From Caryophanales bacterium (lineage in GTDB: Bacteria > Bacillota > Bacilli > Paenibacillales > CANHCR01), in NCBI GenBank assembly GCA_947459205.1, contig CANHCR010000001.1:1-64000 (forward strand): a stretch of 64,000 bases of DNA, written 5' to 3'. Shown one piece after another: positions 19,491 through 28,723 of this stretch; the stretch's first letter is position 1, and every line of letters begins with the position of its first letter. Below the pieces are notes generated by a model, which worked only from the letters and a program-made list of their open reading frames with translations, was not told where the DNA came from and ran no database searches. A program made the position numbers and the translations under genes.

Positions 19491-20401
19491 TCGTTGAAAT
19501 TTTAACGGGTGCGATTCGTGCGGGAACGTCGGTGTTGTTCGCTTCGTTGGGAGAAGTGGTTGCGCAACGAGCAGGAGTTATCAATCTCGGCACGGAAGGG
19601 TCGATGTTGGGCGGTGCGTTCGTTGCTTTCGCCGTCACGTATCAGACGGGCAGTCCGTGGATCGGCTTGCTCGCCGGCGGTTTGGCCGGTTTGCTATTCG
19701 CCTTGATTCATGCGTTTCTTGTCATTCAACGTCGCGCCAATCAGTTGGCGGTCGGTCTGACGATTATCTTTTTGGCGCAAGGCTTGACGGCCTTCATGGG
19801 GCAGGACTACGTGGATAAGCAAATTAACGGTTTGAACCCGATTGCGATTCCAGTGCTATCCGACATTCCGTTCATTGGTCCGGTTTTTTTCAATCACGAC
19901 ATTTTGACTTATCTCGTGTTTTTGTTGGTGCCGCTTATCTGGTGGTTCCTTTTCTACTCGAAGCCTGGCGTGTTGCTACGCGCTACTGGTGAACGTGAAG
20001 AAGTTGTATTTTCCTTAGGAAAGTCGCCGACTTTGATCCGCTATTTGGCGGTCAGTTTCGGTGGATTGATGGCAGGCCTTGGCGGTGCGCAACTCTCCAT
20101 CGCTTTTACACATACTTGGGTGGAAAATATGACGCAGGGTAGAGGAATCATCGCCGTTGCGCTCGTCATTTTTGCCGCTTGGTTGCCAACTCGTGCAATG
20201 CTTGGCGCATACCTCTTCGGCGGTGCGCAGGCGCTGCAACTTGCTTTGCAGGGACGAGGTCTGGAAGTTTCACCGTTTTTGCTATTCATGCTTCCTTATT
20301 TACTCACTTTAGTGGTGCTGTTCATCGTTGAACGCCGCAAGGTTAGTTCAATGCCGGAGTCGCTCCGCAAAGTGTTCGAAGGGGAAAGGGGAGGTGGGTG
20401 A
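19487..20401 (+). CDS. ABC transporter permease, nucleoside/BMP type
   Basis: Polytopic; AQRAGVINLGTEGSMLGGAF motif; overlaps preceding gene. Confidence 0.88.
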   Translation: MIVEILTGAIRAGTSVLFASLGEVVAQRAGVINLGTEGSMLGGAFVAFAVTYQTGSPWIGLLAGGLAGLLFALIHAFLVIQRRANQLAVGLTIIFLAQGLTAFMGQDYVDKQINGLNPIAIPVLSDIPFIGPVFFNHDILTYLVFLLVPLIWWFLFYSKPGVLLRATGEREEVVFSLGKSPTLIRYLAVSFGGLMAGLGGAQLSIAFTHTWVENMTQGRGIIAVALVIFAAWLPTRAMLGAYLFGGAQALQLALQGRGLEVSPFLLFMLPYLLTLVVLFIVERRKVSSMPESLRKVFEGERGGG

Positions 20402-20473
20402 TTCACATAGACAATGAGTACGAAGTTGGATCGTCCGGCAGTAACCATTCACAATTCTAGGAGGAGAGAAACG

Positions 20474-21643
20474 ATGGGTACAGTAATGAAGTGGAGAAAA
20501 AGTTTGATTGTAGGGCTTGTCATGATGATGATGTTGAGCGTTTTGGCAGCATGTTCCGGCGGTGACGACACAGCGAAAGAGACAGAAACGCCAGATGAGA
20601 AGAAAGAAGCGGTGACTGGCCCTGGAACGGGTGGTAGTGCGATCGGCTTCTTGTTCGTCGGTGCAAAAGACGACTACGGTTACAACAAAGCGGCATACCT
20701 TGGTAGTGAAGGTGTCGAGGAGAATTTCCCTGATTTGAAAGTATTGCGCAAAGAGAACGTGCCAGAGACAGCTGAGGCAGAGCGCGTCATGGAAGAAATG
20801 ATTCGCAATGGTGCGAAAGTGATTTTCCCAACGTCGTATGGTCATCTTGATCCGGCGCTCAATGTAGCGAAACGTTATCCTGATGTTGCATTTTTCCACC
20901 AAGGCGGTTTGAAAACTTCTGAAAACTTGGGGACGTACTTCGGTAACATTTGGGAGACAGTGTATTTGTCTGGTGTGACAGCTGGTAAAATGACGAAATC
21001 AAACAAACTCGGCTACATCGTTTCGTTCCCGATTCCGCAAGTTTTGTTGAACATCAACGCGTTCACGATGGGCGCGAAGTCGGTCAATCCTGATATCAAG
21101 GTCAATGCGGTATTTACTGGAAGTTGGTGCGATCCTGGTTTGCAGGCGAGTGCGGCCAACAGTTTGCTTGATCAAGGTGTAGACGTATTGACGCAACATC
21201 AAGATTGTACGAAAACGATTATTGAGACGGCTGAGCGTCGCGGCGCGATGTCCGTCGGTTACCATGCGGATGCTTCGGAGTTGGCACCGAAAGGATGGTT
21301 GACGGGTGCGATTTGGAACTGGAAAGAATTGTACTCTGAAATGGCGCGTACAGCAGTAGAAGGTAAGTTTGTCGGCAGCAAATTCAATGCAAGTTACAGA
21401 ATTGGTATCGAAGAGGGTGCGGTTGAGTTGGCGCCGTTCGGTAGCAGCGTACCAGATGATGTGAAGGCGCTTGTCGAAGAAAAACGCCTTGCGATTCTTG
21501 ATGGAAGTCTTCATCCGTTTGCTGGTCCGGTCAAAGATCAATCGGGCGCTGTGAAAATTGAGGACGGCGTGAAACCGAATGTTGAGCAACTTGAGACGAC
21601 AGATTACCTCGTTGAAGGTGTCATCGGTAACATTCCGAAGTAA
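20474..21643 (+). CDS. BMP family substrate-binding lipoprotein
   Basis: Lipobox LSVLAACSGG; IGFLFVGAKDDYGYNKAAYLG and VAKRYPDVAFFHQGG as in the BMP/PnrA fold. Confidence 0.88.
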   Translation: MGTVMKWRKSLIVGLVMMMMLSVLAACSGGDDTAKETETPDEKKEAVTGPGTGGSAIGFLFVGAKDDYGYNKAAYLGSEGVEENFPDLKVLRKENVPETAEAERVMEEMIRNGAKVIFPTSYGHLDPALNVAKRYPDVAFFHQGGLKTSENLGTYFGNIWETVYLSGVTAGKMTKSNKLGYIVSFPIPQVLLNINAFTMGAKSVNPDIKVNAVFTGSWCDPGLQASAANSLLDQGVDVLTQHQDCTKTIIETAERRGAMSVGYHADASELAPKGWLTGAIWNWKELYSEMARTAVEGKFVGSKFNASYRIGIEEGAVELAPFGSSVPDDVKALVEEKRLAILDGSLHPFAGPVKDQSGAVKIEDGVKPNVEQLETTDYLVEGVIGNIPK

Positions 21644-21668
21644 TTTTTGAACTCATTTTTGAAACGAT

Positions 21669-21706
21669 TGAGGTGGTTTGATTGATTCGCATTGAACCAC
21701 CTCTTT
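21669..21706 (+). terminator. Hairpin between BMP lipoprotein and first amidohydrolase (terminator or attenuator)
   Basis: GAGGTGGTTTGATTGATTCGCATTGAACCACCTCTTT. Confidence 0.6.
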
Positions 21707-21729
21707 CTCATTAGAAAGGGGAATCACAT

Positions 21730-22416
21730 GTGCTAGTTCAGGCGACCCCATACAATTGGCCGTATGATGGGAAATTAGATCCGCAGAAAACTGCGCTGGT
21801 CATCATCGATATGCAGGTCGATTTTTGTGGAAGAGGCGGTTATGTTGACCGCATGGGATATGATATATCGTTAACGGCGCGCGCAATTGAACCGATTCGG
21901 ACGTTGTTGCATAAAGTTCGCACGATACCAGGATTTACGGTTATACACACGCGTGAAGGGCATCGTCCAGATTTGACGGATTTGCCAGCCAATAAGCGTT
22001 GGCGTAGTCTTCAAATCGGTGCAGAAATTGGCTCTTCGGGGCCTTGCGGACGTATTCTTGTGCGTGGCGAGGCAGGTTGGGACATTATTGAGGAGTTGGC
22101 GCCGCTACCTGATGAAATCATTATCGATAAGCCGGGTAAAGGCAGTTTTTATGCCACTGATTTAGACATGATTTTACGTCAAAAAGGAATTACACATTTG
22201 ATTTTGACGGGCATCACGACGGATGTATGTGTACATACAACGATGCGTGAAGCGAATGACCGCGGTTACGAATGTCTCATCTTAGAAGACTGTACCGGTG
22301 CAACTGATTATGGAAATCATCTTGCCGCTTTGAAAATGGTAACGATGCAAGGCGGCGTGTTTGGCAGCGTATCGAATTCACAATCAGTAATCGAGGCGCT
22401 CGATACATTAACATAA
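21730..22416 (+). CDS. Isochorismatase-superfamily cysteine hydrolase, biuret-hydrolase-like
   Basis: Triad context IIDMQVDFCGRGGYVDRMGYD / DKPGKGSF / TGITTDVCVHTTMREANDRGYECL. Confidence 0.85.
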   Translation: MLVQATPYNWPYDGKLDPQKTALVIIDMQVDFCGRGGYVDRMGYDISLTARAIEPIRTLLHKVRTIPGFTVIHTREGHRPDLTDLPANKRWRSLQIGAEIGSSGPCGRILVRGEAGWDIIEELAPLPDEIIIDKPGKGSFYATDLDMILRQKGITHLILTGITTDVCVHTTMREANDRGYECLILEDCTGATDYGNHLAALKMVTMQGGVFGSVSNSQSVIEALDTLT

Positions 22417-22431
22417 GCGGAGGAACTGAAG

Positions 22432-22854
22432 ATGAAATTAGCTGAAATTACGACTGTAAAAGAGGGACAATCGATAACATGGACGCAAATTCCCGAACAT
22501 ATTCAACTGTTTCATCGTGAAATTGTTGATGCGGCTGAGGCCGATGCACTCGGCGTGCGCGTTAGTTCCGTGCTTTGGGAAAAAATCGAAGTGGGCGGTC
22601 AAGTGTTGCCGCATTACCACAATGTTGCGGAAGTCATTCACATCACCGTTGGCAAAGTGAAACTGCTCTGCAATGGTGAATGGAAATCGTATCAAGCGGG
22701 CGATACGTTTCATGTGCCAGCGGGCGTAGTTCATTCTGTGAAAAATGACGATTCAGCACCGACCGAACAAATCAGCATCTTTTTACCGGCAAATGCAGAA
22801 ATTCCGAGCAATCAATTTTTTCAAACGATTCTTGTAGAAAACAAATATGAGTAG
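22432..22854 (+). CDS. Cupin domain protein
   Basis: LPHYHNVAEVIHITVGKVKLLCNGEWKSYQAGDTFHVPAGVVHSV cupin motifs. Confidence 0.88.
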   Translation: MKLAEITTVKEGQSITWTQIPEHIQLFHREIVDAAEADALGVRVSSVLWEKIEVGGQVLPHYHNVAEVIHITVGKVKLLCNGEWKSYQAGDTFHVPAGVVHSVKNDDSAPTEQISIFLPANAEIPSNQFFQTILVENKYE

Positions 22855-23518
22855 TTTCGTCTCTGCACAACCTTTTGATTTTTCTTTTGACCTAAGTAGT
22901 ACGGCGCTGCTGGTCATCGACATGCAGAATGATTTTTGCACCGCAGGTGGTTTTGGAGAAAAACTTGGCAATGATATATCGCCTGCACGCGCAATCATCC
23001 CAACGATTCAAAATGTATTGCAGCATTGTCGACGATTAGGAATAACAGTCATTCATACGCGCGAAGGACATCTGCCTGATTTGTCTGATTGTCCGGCAAG
23101 CAAACTGCAACGAAGCCAGCGGCAAGGAGCAGGAATCGGAGATTTGGGTCCGATGGGACGGATCTTGACTCGCGGTGAACTTGGTCACGCGATTGTAGAT
23201 GAATTGCAACCGATATCGGGAGAATATGTGATTGACAAACCTGGCAAAGGAGCCTTCTATGATACTGAGTTGCAAACTCTGCTTACGCAATTAGGCATTC
23301 GCTCGCTAATTGTGACTGGTGTCACTACCCACGTATGTGTGCATACGACGGTGCGTGAAGCAAATGATCGAGGCTACGAGTGTTTGGTGCTCGAGGACGC
23401 AACCGCCGCATTTGACATTCGAGACCACGAAGCGGCTATTCGCATGATTCATCAGCAAGGAGCAATCTTTGGTTGGGTGTCGACGGTCGAACAATTGCTT
23501 TCGGCAAAATTTGAATAA
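22847..23518 (+). CDS. Second isochorismatase-superfamily cysteine hydrolase (paralog)
   Basis: VIDMQNDFCTAGGF / DKPGKGAFYDTEL / VTGVTTHVCVHTTVREANDRGYECLVLEDATAA. Confidence 0.87.
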   Translation: MSSFVSAQPFDFSFDLSSTALLVIDMQNDFCTAGGFGEKLGNDISPARAIIPTIQNVLQHCRRLGITVIHTREGHLPDLSDCPASKLQRSQRQGAGIGDLGPMGRILTRGELGHAIVDELQPISGEYVIDKPGKGAFYDTELQTLLTQLGIRSLIVTGVTTHVCVHTTVREANDRGYECLVLEDATAAFDIRDHEAAIRMIHQQGAIFGWVSTVEQLLSAKFE

Positions 23519-23577
23519 AATGATATACTACTCTATATGGTGTGCTATTTTCAGCATCGGTGAGAGGAGGGGCAAAC

Positions 23578-25293
23578 ATGGCTGACATGAGACAATCTGT
23601 TGTTACTTGTCAGGAGTTGTTTGCTCTTCCGCTGCTTGCCGATGCTGTTTTACTTGCAGGCAAAGAAGGCTTATATCGTCAAGTGAGTCGCGTCAATGTG
23701 ATGGAAGTGCCTGATGTCACGGATTGGGTGCAAAGCGGCGAGTTTTTAATGACAACTGGTTATCCGCTACGTGACAATCCGCACACATTTGTTGAGTTGA
23801 TTCGGCAATTGTCTGCGAAAGGGGTCGTTGCTCTCGGAATCAAAACCAAACGATTCGTCGACATCATTCCGCCTGAAGTGATCGCTGTTGCAGACGCATT
23901 GAAATTCCCGCTCATCGAACTTCCGCCACAAACAGTCTTCTCAGAAATCATCCATGAAGTGATGGAACTCGTGTTAGCTCACGAGATGTTTCAGTTGACG
24001 ATTTTACAGGAGCGGATGCAGGCCATCACCAGCGTCTTGATGGATGGTGGTGGCATCATAGAAATGTTGCAAGAATTGGAACGCTTGTTCAACCACCACG
24101 TATTGTTTTTAGACACTCACGCCGACGTCTTGATAACGGATAAGACAGCATCAGATTTGCTAAAGACGATTGAGGCAAATCGTATATGGAGTCAAAACCT
24201 CATTTCTGAGATGGACCGAGTTGCTGCTGCGGATTCGTTCGGTGAATTACAAATTCAACAAAACGACCGGGCATACGCAGGCTATTTTTGCAAAATTCAA
24301 ATGTCATACGGAAGACGTTGTTATCTGCTTTTAATTAGTCGTGGTCCGCAACTATTAGATATCGATAAATTAACAATAGATCGTATTAAACCGATTGTTG
24401 TTTTGGAATTGATGAACTTAGAGGCGCGGCGTTCTGTGGAACATAAATATTTGGACCAGTTTTTGCAGGATTGGTTATTCGCTAGACTGGATGGTGACGC
24501 CGAATGGAAAATGCGTGCCAAACTATGCGGTTTTGAATATGAAGAATCGAATTTGTATGCTGTTGCTGTGCTTCGTAACCGGCAAAACGAGTCAAATCAG
24601 ATGCCGATTCCGTCAACAGTGATTGAACGATTTCAGGCATTACGTGAGCATAGTGATGGATTGATGTTTCAAACGTTGTTTTTAGATGAACAGATTGTGT
24701 GGTTTATCGGTATTCCTCAAGAGATTGCAGAGAAGGGCAACCAAAATCTACGTAAACGGATAGAGAAGCAGATTCATTCAGAAATTTTTCAGCATTACTT
24801 CGTTCAATTGGGAAAAATCGTGCGCACGAACGAGGTTTTTGCAAGTTATAGTGAAGCATTGAAAATTCAACAAATCAGTTTGCAATCCGGACTGAATCAC
24901 AACTTGTTGACTTACGATGATTTGGGTGTGTATCCACTTCTAACAACATTACCCGATTGTGATGAGTTACAACATTTTCGCAAAAAATTTATCGAACCTC
25001 TATTGATGTTCGAGAAGACACATCACCTCAATATCATAGAAACATTGGATACGTATTTTCAGTGCAATCAAAATATGAAATCGACTGCCGAGAAGTTGTT
25101 TACGCATTACAATACGATTGTCTACCGAATGGATCGAATCAAGAACTTGCTTGGATTCGATCTAGATCAGGCAGATGTTCGTCTGCAACTTCATTTAGCG
25201 TTAAAACTTTATCATTTAGATCTCAGTAGAAAACGGGCAAGCATGCCCGTTTGGCGGCCAACTACTGGTAGAAGTGAAAGTAGCAACGCCTAA
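23578..25293 (+). CDS. PucR family transcriptional regulator (C-terminal ~20 aa encoded by a repeat)
   Basis: N-terminal PucR domain VMEVPDVTDWVQSGEFLMTTGYPLRD; C-terminal HTH TLDTYFQCNQNMKSTAEKLFTHYNTIVYRMDRIKNLLG. Confidence 0.9.
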   Translation: MADMRQSVVTCQELFALPLLADAVLLAGKEGLYRQVSRVNVMEVPDVTDWVQSGEFLMTTGYPLRDNPHTFVELIRQLSAKGVVALGIKTKRFVDIIPPEVIAVADALKFPLIELPPQTVFSEIIHEVMELVLAHEMFQLTILQERMQAITSVLMDGGGIIEMLQELERLFNHHVLFLDTHADVLITDKTASDLLKTIEANRIWSQNLISEMDRVAAADSFGELQIQQNDRAYAGYFCKIQMSYGRRCYLLLISRGPQLLDIDKLTIDRIKPIVVLELMNLEARRSVEHKYLDQFLQDWLFARLDGDAEWKMRAKLCGFEYEESNLYAVAVLRNRQNESNQMPIPSTVIERFQALREHSDGLMFQTLFLDEQIVWFIGIPQEIAEKGNQNLRKRIEKQIHSEIFQHYFVQLGKIVRTNEVFASYSEALKIQQISLQSGLNHNLLTYDDLGVYPLLTTLPDCDELQHFRKKFIEPLLMFEKTHHLNIIETLDTYFQCNQNMKSTAEKLFTHYNTIVYRMDRIKNLLGFDLDQADVRLQLHLALKLYHLDLSRKRASMPVWRPTTGRSESSNA

Positions 25294-25335
25294 AAGACTT
25301 TCAATTCTGCCGACTAAGGGCCAAAATTTCATCAG
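25231..25335 (+). repeat. Dispersed double-hairpin repeat, copy 1
   Basis: AAACGGGCAAGCATGCCCGTTTGGCGGCCAACTACTGGTAGAAGTGAAAG-loop-CTTTCAATTCTGCCGACTAAGGGCCAAAATTTCAT. Confidence 0.9.
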
Positions 25336-25438
25336 AAACGGGCAAGCATGCCCGTTTGGGGGCCAACTACTGGTAGAAGTGAAAGTAGCAACACCTAAAA
25401 AGACTTTCAATTCTGCCGACTAAGGGCTAAATTTTCAA
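25336..25438 (+). repeat. Dispersed double-hairpin repeat, copy 2 (tandem)
   Basis: Near-identical tandem unit with ~105-bp period. Confidence 0.9.
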
Positions 25439-25523
25439 AAAAACTGCGGAATGAGTCGCAAATATTTCCCGGGTAATCGCAAATTTTGACAATTATTTTT
25501 GTTTTCGACAAGGAGCGCATCGT

Positions 25524-26234
25524 GTGACACAACCTTTTCGCCAAGTTGCTACGAACACCATATTGAAGATGTCGAATATCGAGTTAACGTATCGTATACA
25601 TGATTTGTTGCTGACAACAGCAACTTCATACGATTGTTTAAGTAATGCCATTTGGAATGGCGGTATAACGAGAGCGAAACACTTTCTTAATTGGAAAGTA
25701 CCGCTCGATTTTGCCGACGAGAATCCGGAAAATGCTTGTAAAACGCATGCAGTTTCGTCTGGGTTAGATACGCGTCAAACAGTTGTTTTGATGACTGCAG
25801 CCAAACTGACGCACGCATCCGTTCATCAGACAAAACAATCTAGTTTTTCTATCTTATGTTTGGCGACGGCTGGCACGAGCAATGCAGTCCGAGCCGGAAA
25901 AGCAAGAAAAACTTATCCTTCCTACGTAGCAGGTACAGTGAATGTCACTGTCCTCATCAATGCTAAAATGACATCCGCAGCCATCGCCAATGCTCTGATT
26001 ACAAGTACAGAAGCGAAAGCAGCAGCATTGATAGATGCCGGAATTCCCGATCAATCGAATGGTTTGCTTGCAACAGGTACGACAACGGATGCAGTGGTGA
26101 TTGGGTGCAGTCAATCAAATGATTGGCCACATATACATCGCTATGCTGGAACGGCCTCTGAATTGGGGCACGCAATCGAAATGCTTGTATACCAATCGGT
26201 GCTGGAGTCGGTCACAACTCAGCACGATGATTGA
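25524..26234 (+). CDS. cbiZ: Adenosylcobinamide amidohydrolase
   Basis: CbiZ-like LLATGTTTDAVVIG, GTVNVTVLINAKMTSAAIANALITSTEAKAAAL; adjacent to cobalamin salvage genes. Confidence 0.85.
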   Translation: MTQPFRQVATNTILKMSNIELTYRIHDLLLTTATSYDCLSNAIWNGGITRAKHFLNWKVPLDFADENPENACKTHAVSSGLDTRQTVVLMTAAKLTHASVHQTKQSSFSILCLATAGTSNAVRAGKARKTYPSYVAGTVNVTVLINAKMTSAAIANALITSTEAKAAALIDAGIPDQSNGLLATGTTTDAVVIGCSQSNDWPHIHRYAGTASELGHAIEMLVYQSVLESVTTQHDD

Positions 26235-26293
26235 TCGATACTCAACATTTTGTGGTCTTTGTCTTACGAAAACACAATATTTTGAAATTTTAC

Positions 26294-26322
26294 TTGTCAG
26301 AAGATCGGTTTTTGATTATAAT
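26294..26322 (+). promoter_or_regulatory. SigA-type promoter upstream of cobalamin riboswitch
   Basis: TTGTCA-17 bp-TATAAT. Confidence 0.75.
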
Positions 26323-26361
26323 TCTCGCAAGAGCAACGAATCGAAAATTAAATATCCTTAC

Positions 26362-26531
26362 ATTGTCAGGTGCCTGTGTTTTTTTGAACCAGGTTAAAAG
26401 GGAAGCCGGTGTGAATCCGGCACGGTCCCGCCACTGTAAATTGGGGACGACCTCGAAGTGCCACTGTTCATACGAACGGGAAGGCGAGGAAGTTATCAAA
26501 CCCATAAGTCAGGAGACCTGCCTGTACAATC
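26362..26531 (+). ncRNA. Cobalamin (B12) riboswitch
   Basis: AAAAGGGAAGCCGGTGTGAATCCGGCACGGTCCCGCCACTGTAA and B12 box CCCATAAGTCAGGAGACCTGCC. Confidence 0.96.
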
Positions 26532-26604
26532 GAGCTCAAGGAATCCTTCGCGGAAAAGGATCGAGATTTGTTAGGTGAAGTCTATTTGTCTACCTGATTA
26601 CTCG

Positions 26605-26637
26605 CCCCCATCCAATATAGGATGGGGGTTTCGTTTT
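26605..26637 (+). terminator. Terminator hairpin of riboswitch expression platform
   Basis: CCCCCATCCAATATAGGATGGGGGTTTCGTTTTT. Confidence 0.85.
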
Positions 26638-26701
26638 TGCTTGCACGAAGGGGATGTTTAAATACGGTACGTTCTCAACCAAGAAAAGAGGAGAACATAA
26701 T

Positions 26702-27667
26702 ATGAAGAAGTTTCTAGTTAGTTCTTTGATGGTGGTCATGGTATTTACTCTCATAGGCTGTGGCTCTGGTAGTGAGACTGTCACTGAAATTGAAACTGAA
26801 ACTGAAAAGCAAGTTGTCGAACAAGAAAATCAGTCGAATGTGACAAAATTCCCGCTTACAGTTAAAGATGCATCCGGTGTCGATGTCGTTTTGGAAAAAG
26901 AACCGCAGCGTATTGTGTCGATTGCGCCCGCCGAGACAGAAGTGTTGTTCGCTTTAGGTTTAGGTGATCGAGTGGTCGGCGTAACGGACTGGTGTGATTA
27001 TCCTGCTGAAGCGAAAACGAAATCCAAAATCGGTGATATGAATTCGAATTTGGAAGCGATTCTGGCACTGAACCCAGATTTAATTATCGGTGGTTATACA
27101 CTTAACACCGAAGCGATAAAAAAGTTGAGAGAGTTAAAGCAAACAGTCTTTACTGTAGAACCGAAAACAATCGAACAAGTTAAGGAACGTATTGTCCAGG
27201 TCGGCTTGATTACGAATCGCCAAACGGAAGCCGAACAATTAGTAGAAAGCATGAATACTAAAATCGACACTGTAGCGAACGCAGTATCTAAACTTAGTGA
27301 AAACGAAAAGAAAAAGATTTACCTAGAATTCGATGCCATGTGGACGGTTGGACAAGGTGAATTTGGTCATGATTTAATCGGAATGGCTGGTGCTATCAAC
27401 GTTGCCAAGGACAAACAGGGTTGGCTCGAAGTGAATGATGAATTTGTCATCAAGCAAAATCCTGATGTCATTGTGTACGCTAGCTACACGAAAGATAATG
27501 CCGTTGCCGAAGTCATTAAAAAACGAAACGGATGGGCCGCAATCACTGCGGTGAAAGATAATCAAGTGCTTGGCATTGATGCGAATCTGTTAAGTCGTCC
27601 AGGTCCACGGATTGCGGACGGTCTTCATGAATTAGCAAAAGGAGTTTACCCAGAGTTGGTGAAATAA
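26702..27667 (+). CDS. btuF: Corrinoid ABC transporter substrate-binding lipoprotein
   Basis: Lipobox TLIGCGSG; RIVSIAPAETEVLFALGLGDRVVGVTDWCDYP; downstream of B12 riboswitch. Confidence 0.9.
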   Translation: MKKFLVSSLMVVMVFTLIGCGSGSETVTEIETETEKQVVEQENQSNVTKFPLTVKDASGVDVVLEKEPQRIVSIAPAETEVLFALGLGDRVVGVTDWCDYPAEAKTKSKIGDMNSNLEAILALNPDLIIGGYTLNTEAIKKLRELKQTVFTVEPKTIEQVKERIVQVGLITNRQTEAEQLVESMNTKIDTVANAVSKLSENEKKKIYLEFDAMWTVGQGEFGHDLIGMAGAINVAKDKQGWLEVNDEFVIKQNPDVIVYASYTKDNAVAEVIKKRNGWAAITAVKDNQVLGIDANLLSRPGPRIADGLHELAKGVYPELVK

Positions 27668-28704
27668 TGGTAAAACGTCTGTTCTTTTGGACGACTTTCG
27701 GTTTAGTCCTGCTTGTCGTATCAGTGATTGTCAGTTTGTCCGTCGGTTCTGCTCACATCCCGCTTCATGAAACGTGGCGAGTAATCTTGCAGCAAGTTCC
27801 GTGGATTGGTCAGATGATTGAAACAGATTGGACGGAATCGACGGAGCAAATTCTTCTACAAGTCAGAGCGCCGCGCGTACTTCTTGCATTGCTGGTTGGA
27901 GCGGCGTTGGCGTTAGCAGGCACAGGCTTCCAAGGGGTACTCCGCAATCCTCTGGCAGAGCCGTACACGCTTGGTGTTGCCTCCGGTTCGGCAGTCGGAG
28001 CATTAGTCGTGATTTTGCTCGGTCTACAATATGCGTGGTCTGGTAGTTGGACGATTCCGCTTGCTGCATTTTTGACGGGGCTACTCACGTTGTGGCTAGT
28101 GATTATACTTTCTCGTCAACAATCGAAATTGAAAATCGAAACGTTGATTCTTGCAGGTGTAGTGATTCAAGCTTTCTTTGGTTCCGTTGTTTCATTTCTC
28201 GTTTCCATCTCGCGAAATTCAATGAATGAAATGATTTTTTGGTTGATGGGCAGTCTTTCGCTTAAAGGGTGGAGTTATTCCTTCATCATTCTGCCGTACC
28301 TGGTCTTCGGATTTATCATTTTGCTATTGATGGGCAGAGAACTAAATCTCTTCTCGTTGGGTGAACGCCAAGCGATGCATCTTGGTGTAAATATTGAACG
28401 AACCAAACTAGTTGTGTTAATCATATGCACATTGCTGACCGCAGCTGCCGTCTCGGTTGCAGGTATCATTAGCTTTGTCGGCTTGGTGATTCCACACATT
28501 TTACGGTTGATGGTCGGTTCTGATTATCGAATACTGATTCCTTTGTCCGTAATTTTTGGAGCTATTTATGTGCTGTGGGCAGATACCTTGTCCCGAATGC
28601 TGCTCGATCCACAAGTAATTCCGCTTGGTGTGATTACATCGATACTGGGCGCGCCGTTTTTTGCCTGGTTGTTGATTCAAAATAAACGTGGCGCTGCATC
28701 CTGA
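27667..28704 (+). CDS. btuC: Corrinoid ABC transporter permease (FecCD family)
   Basis: VRAPRVLLALLVGAALALAGTGFQGVLRNPLAEPYTLGVASG. Confidence 0.92.
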   Translation: MVKRLFFWTTFGLVLLVVSVIVSLSVGSAHIPLHETWRVILQQVPWIGQMIETDWTESTEQILLQVRAPRVLLALLVGAALALAGTGFQGVLRNPLAEPYTLGVASGSAVGALVVILLGLQYAWSGSWTIPLAAFLTGLLTLWLVIILSRQQSKLKIETLILAGVVIQAFFGSVVSFLVSISRNSMNEMIFWLMGSLSLKGWSYSFIILPYLVFGFIILLLMGRELNLFSLGERQAMHLGVNIERTKLVVLIICTLLTAAAVSVAGIISFVGLVIPHILRLMVGSDYRILIPLSVIFGAIYVLWADTLSRMLLDPQVIPLGVITSILGAPFFAWLLIQNKRGAAS

Positions 28705-28723
28705 TTGAATGAGGCGATGATTG

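Noticed and set aside
25231-25438. Possible CRISPR array
   Set aside because: Only two ~105-bp units with conserved sequence throughout and no unique constant-length spacers; no cas genes nearby.
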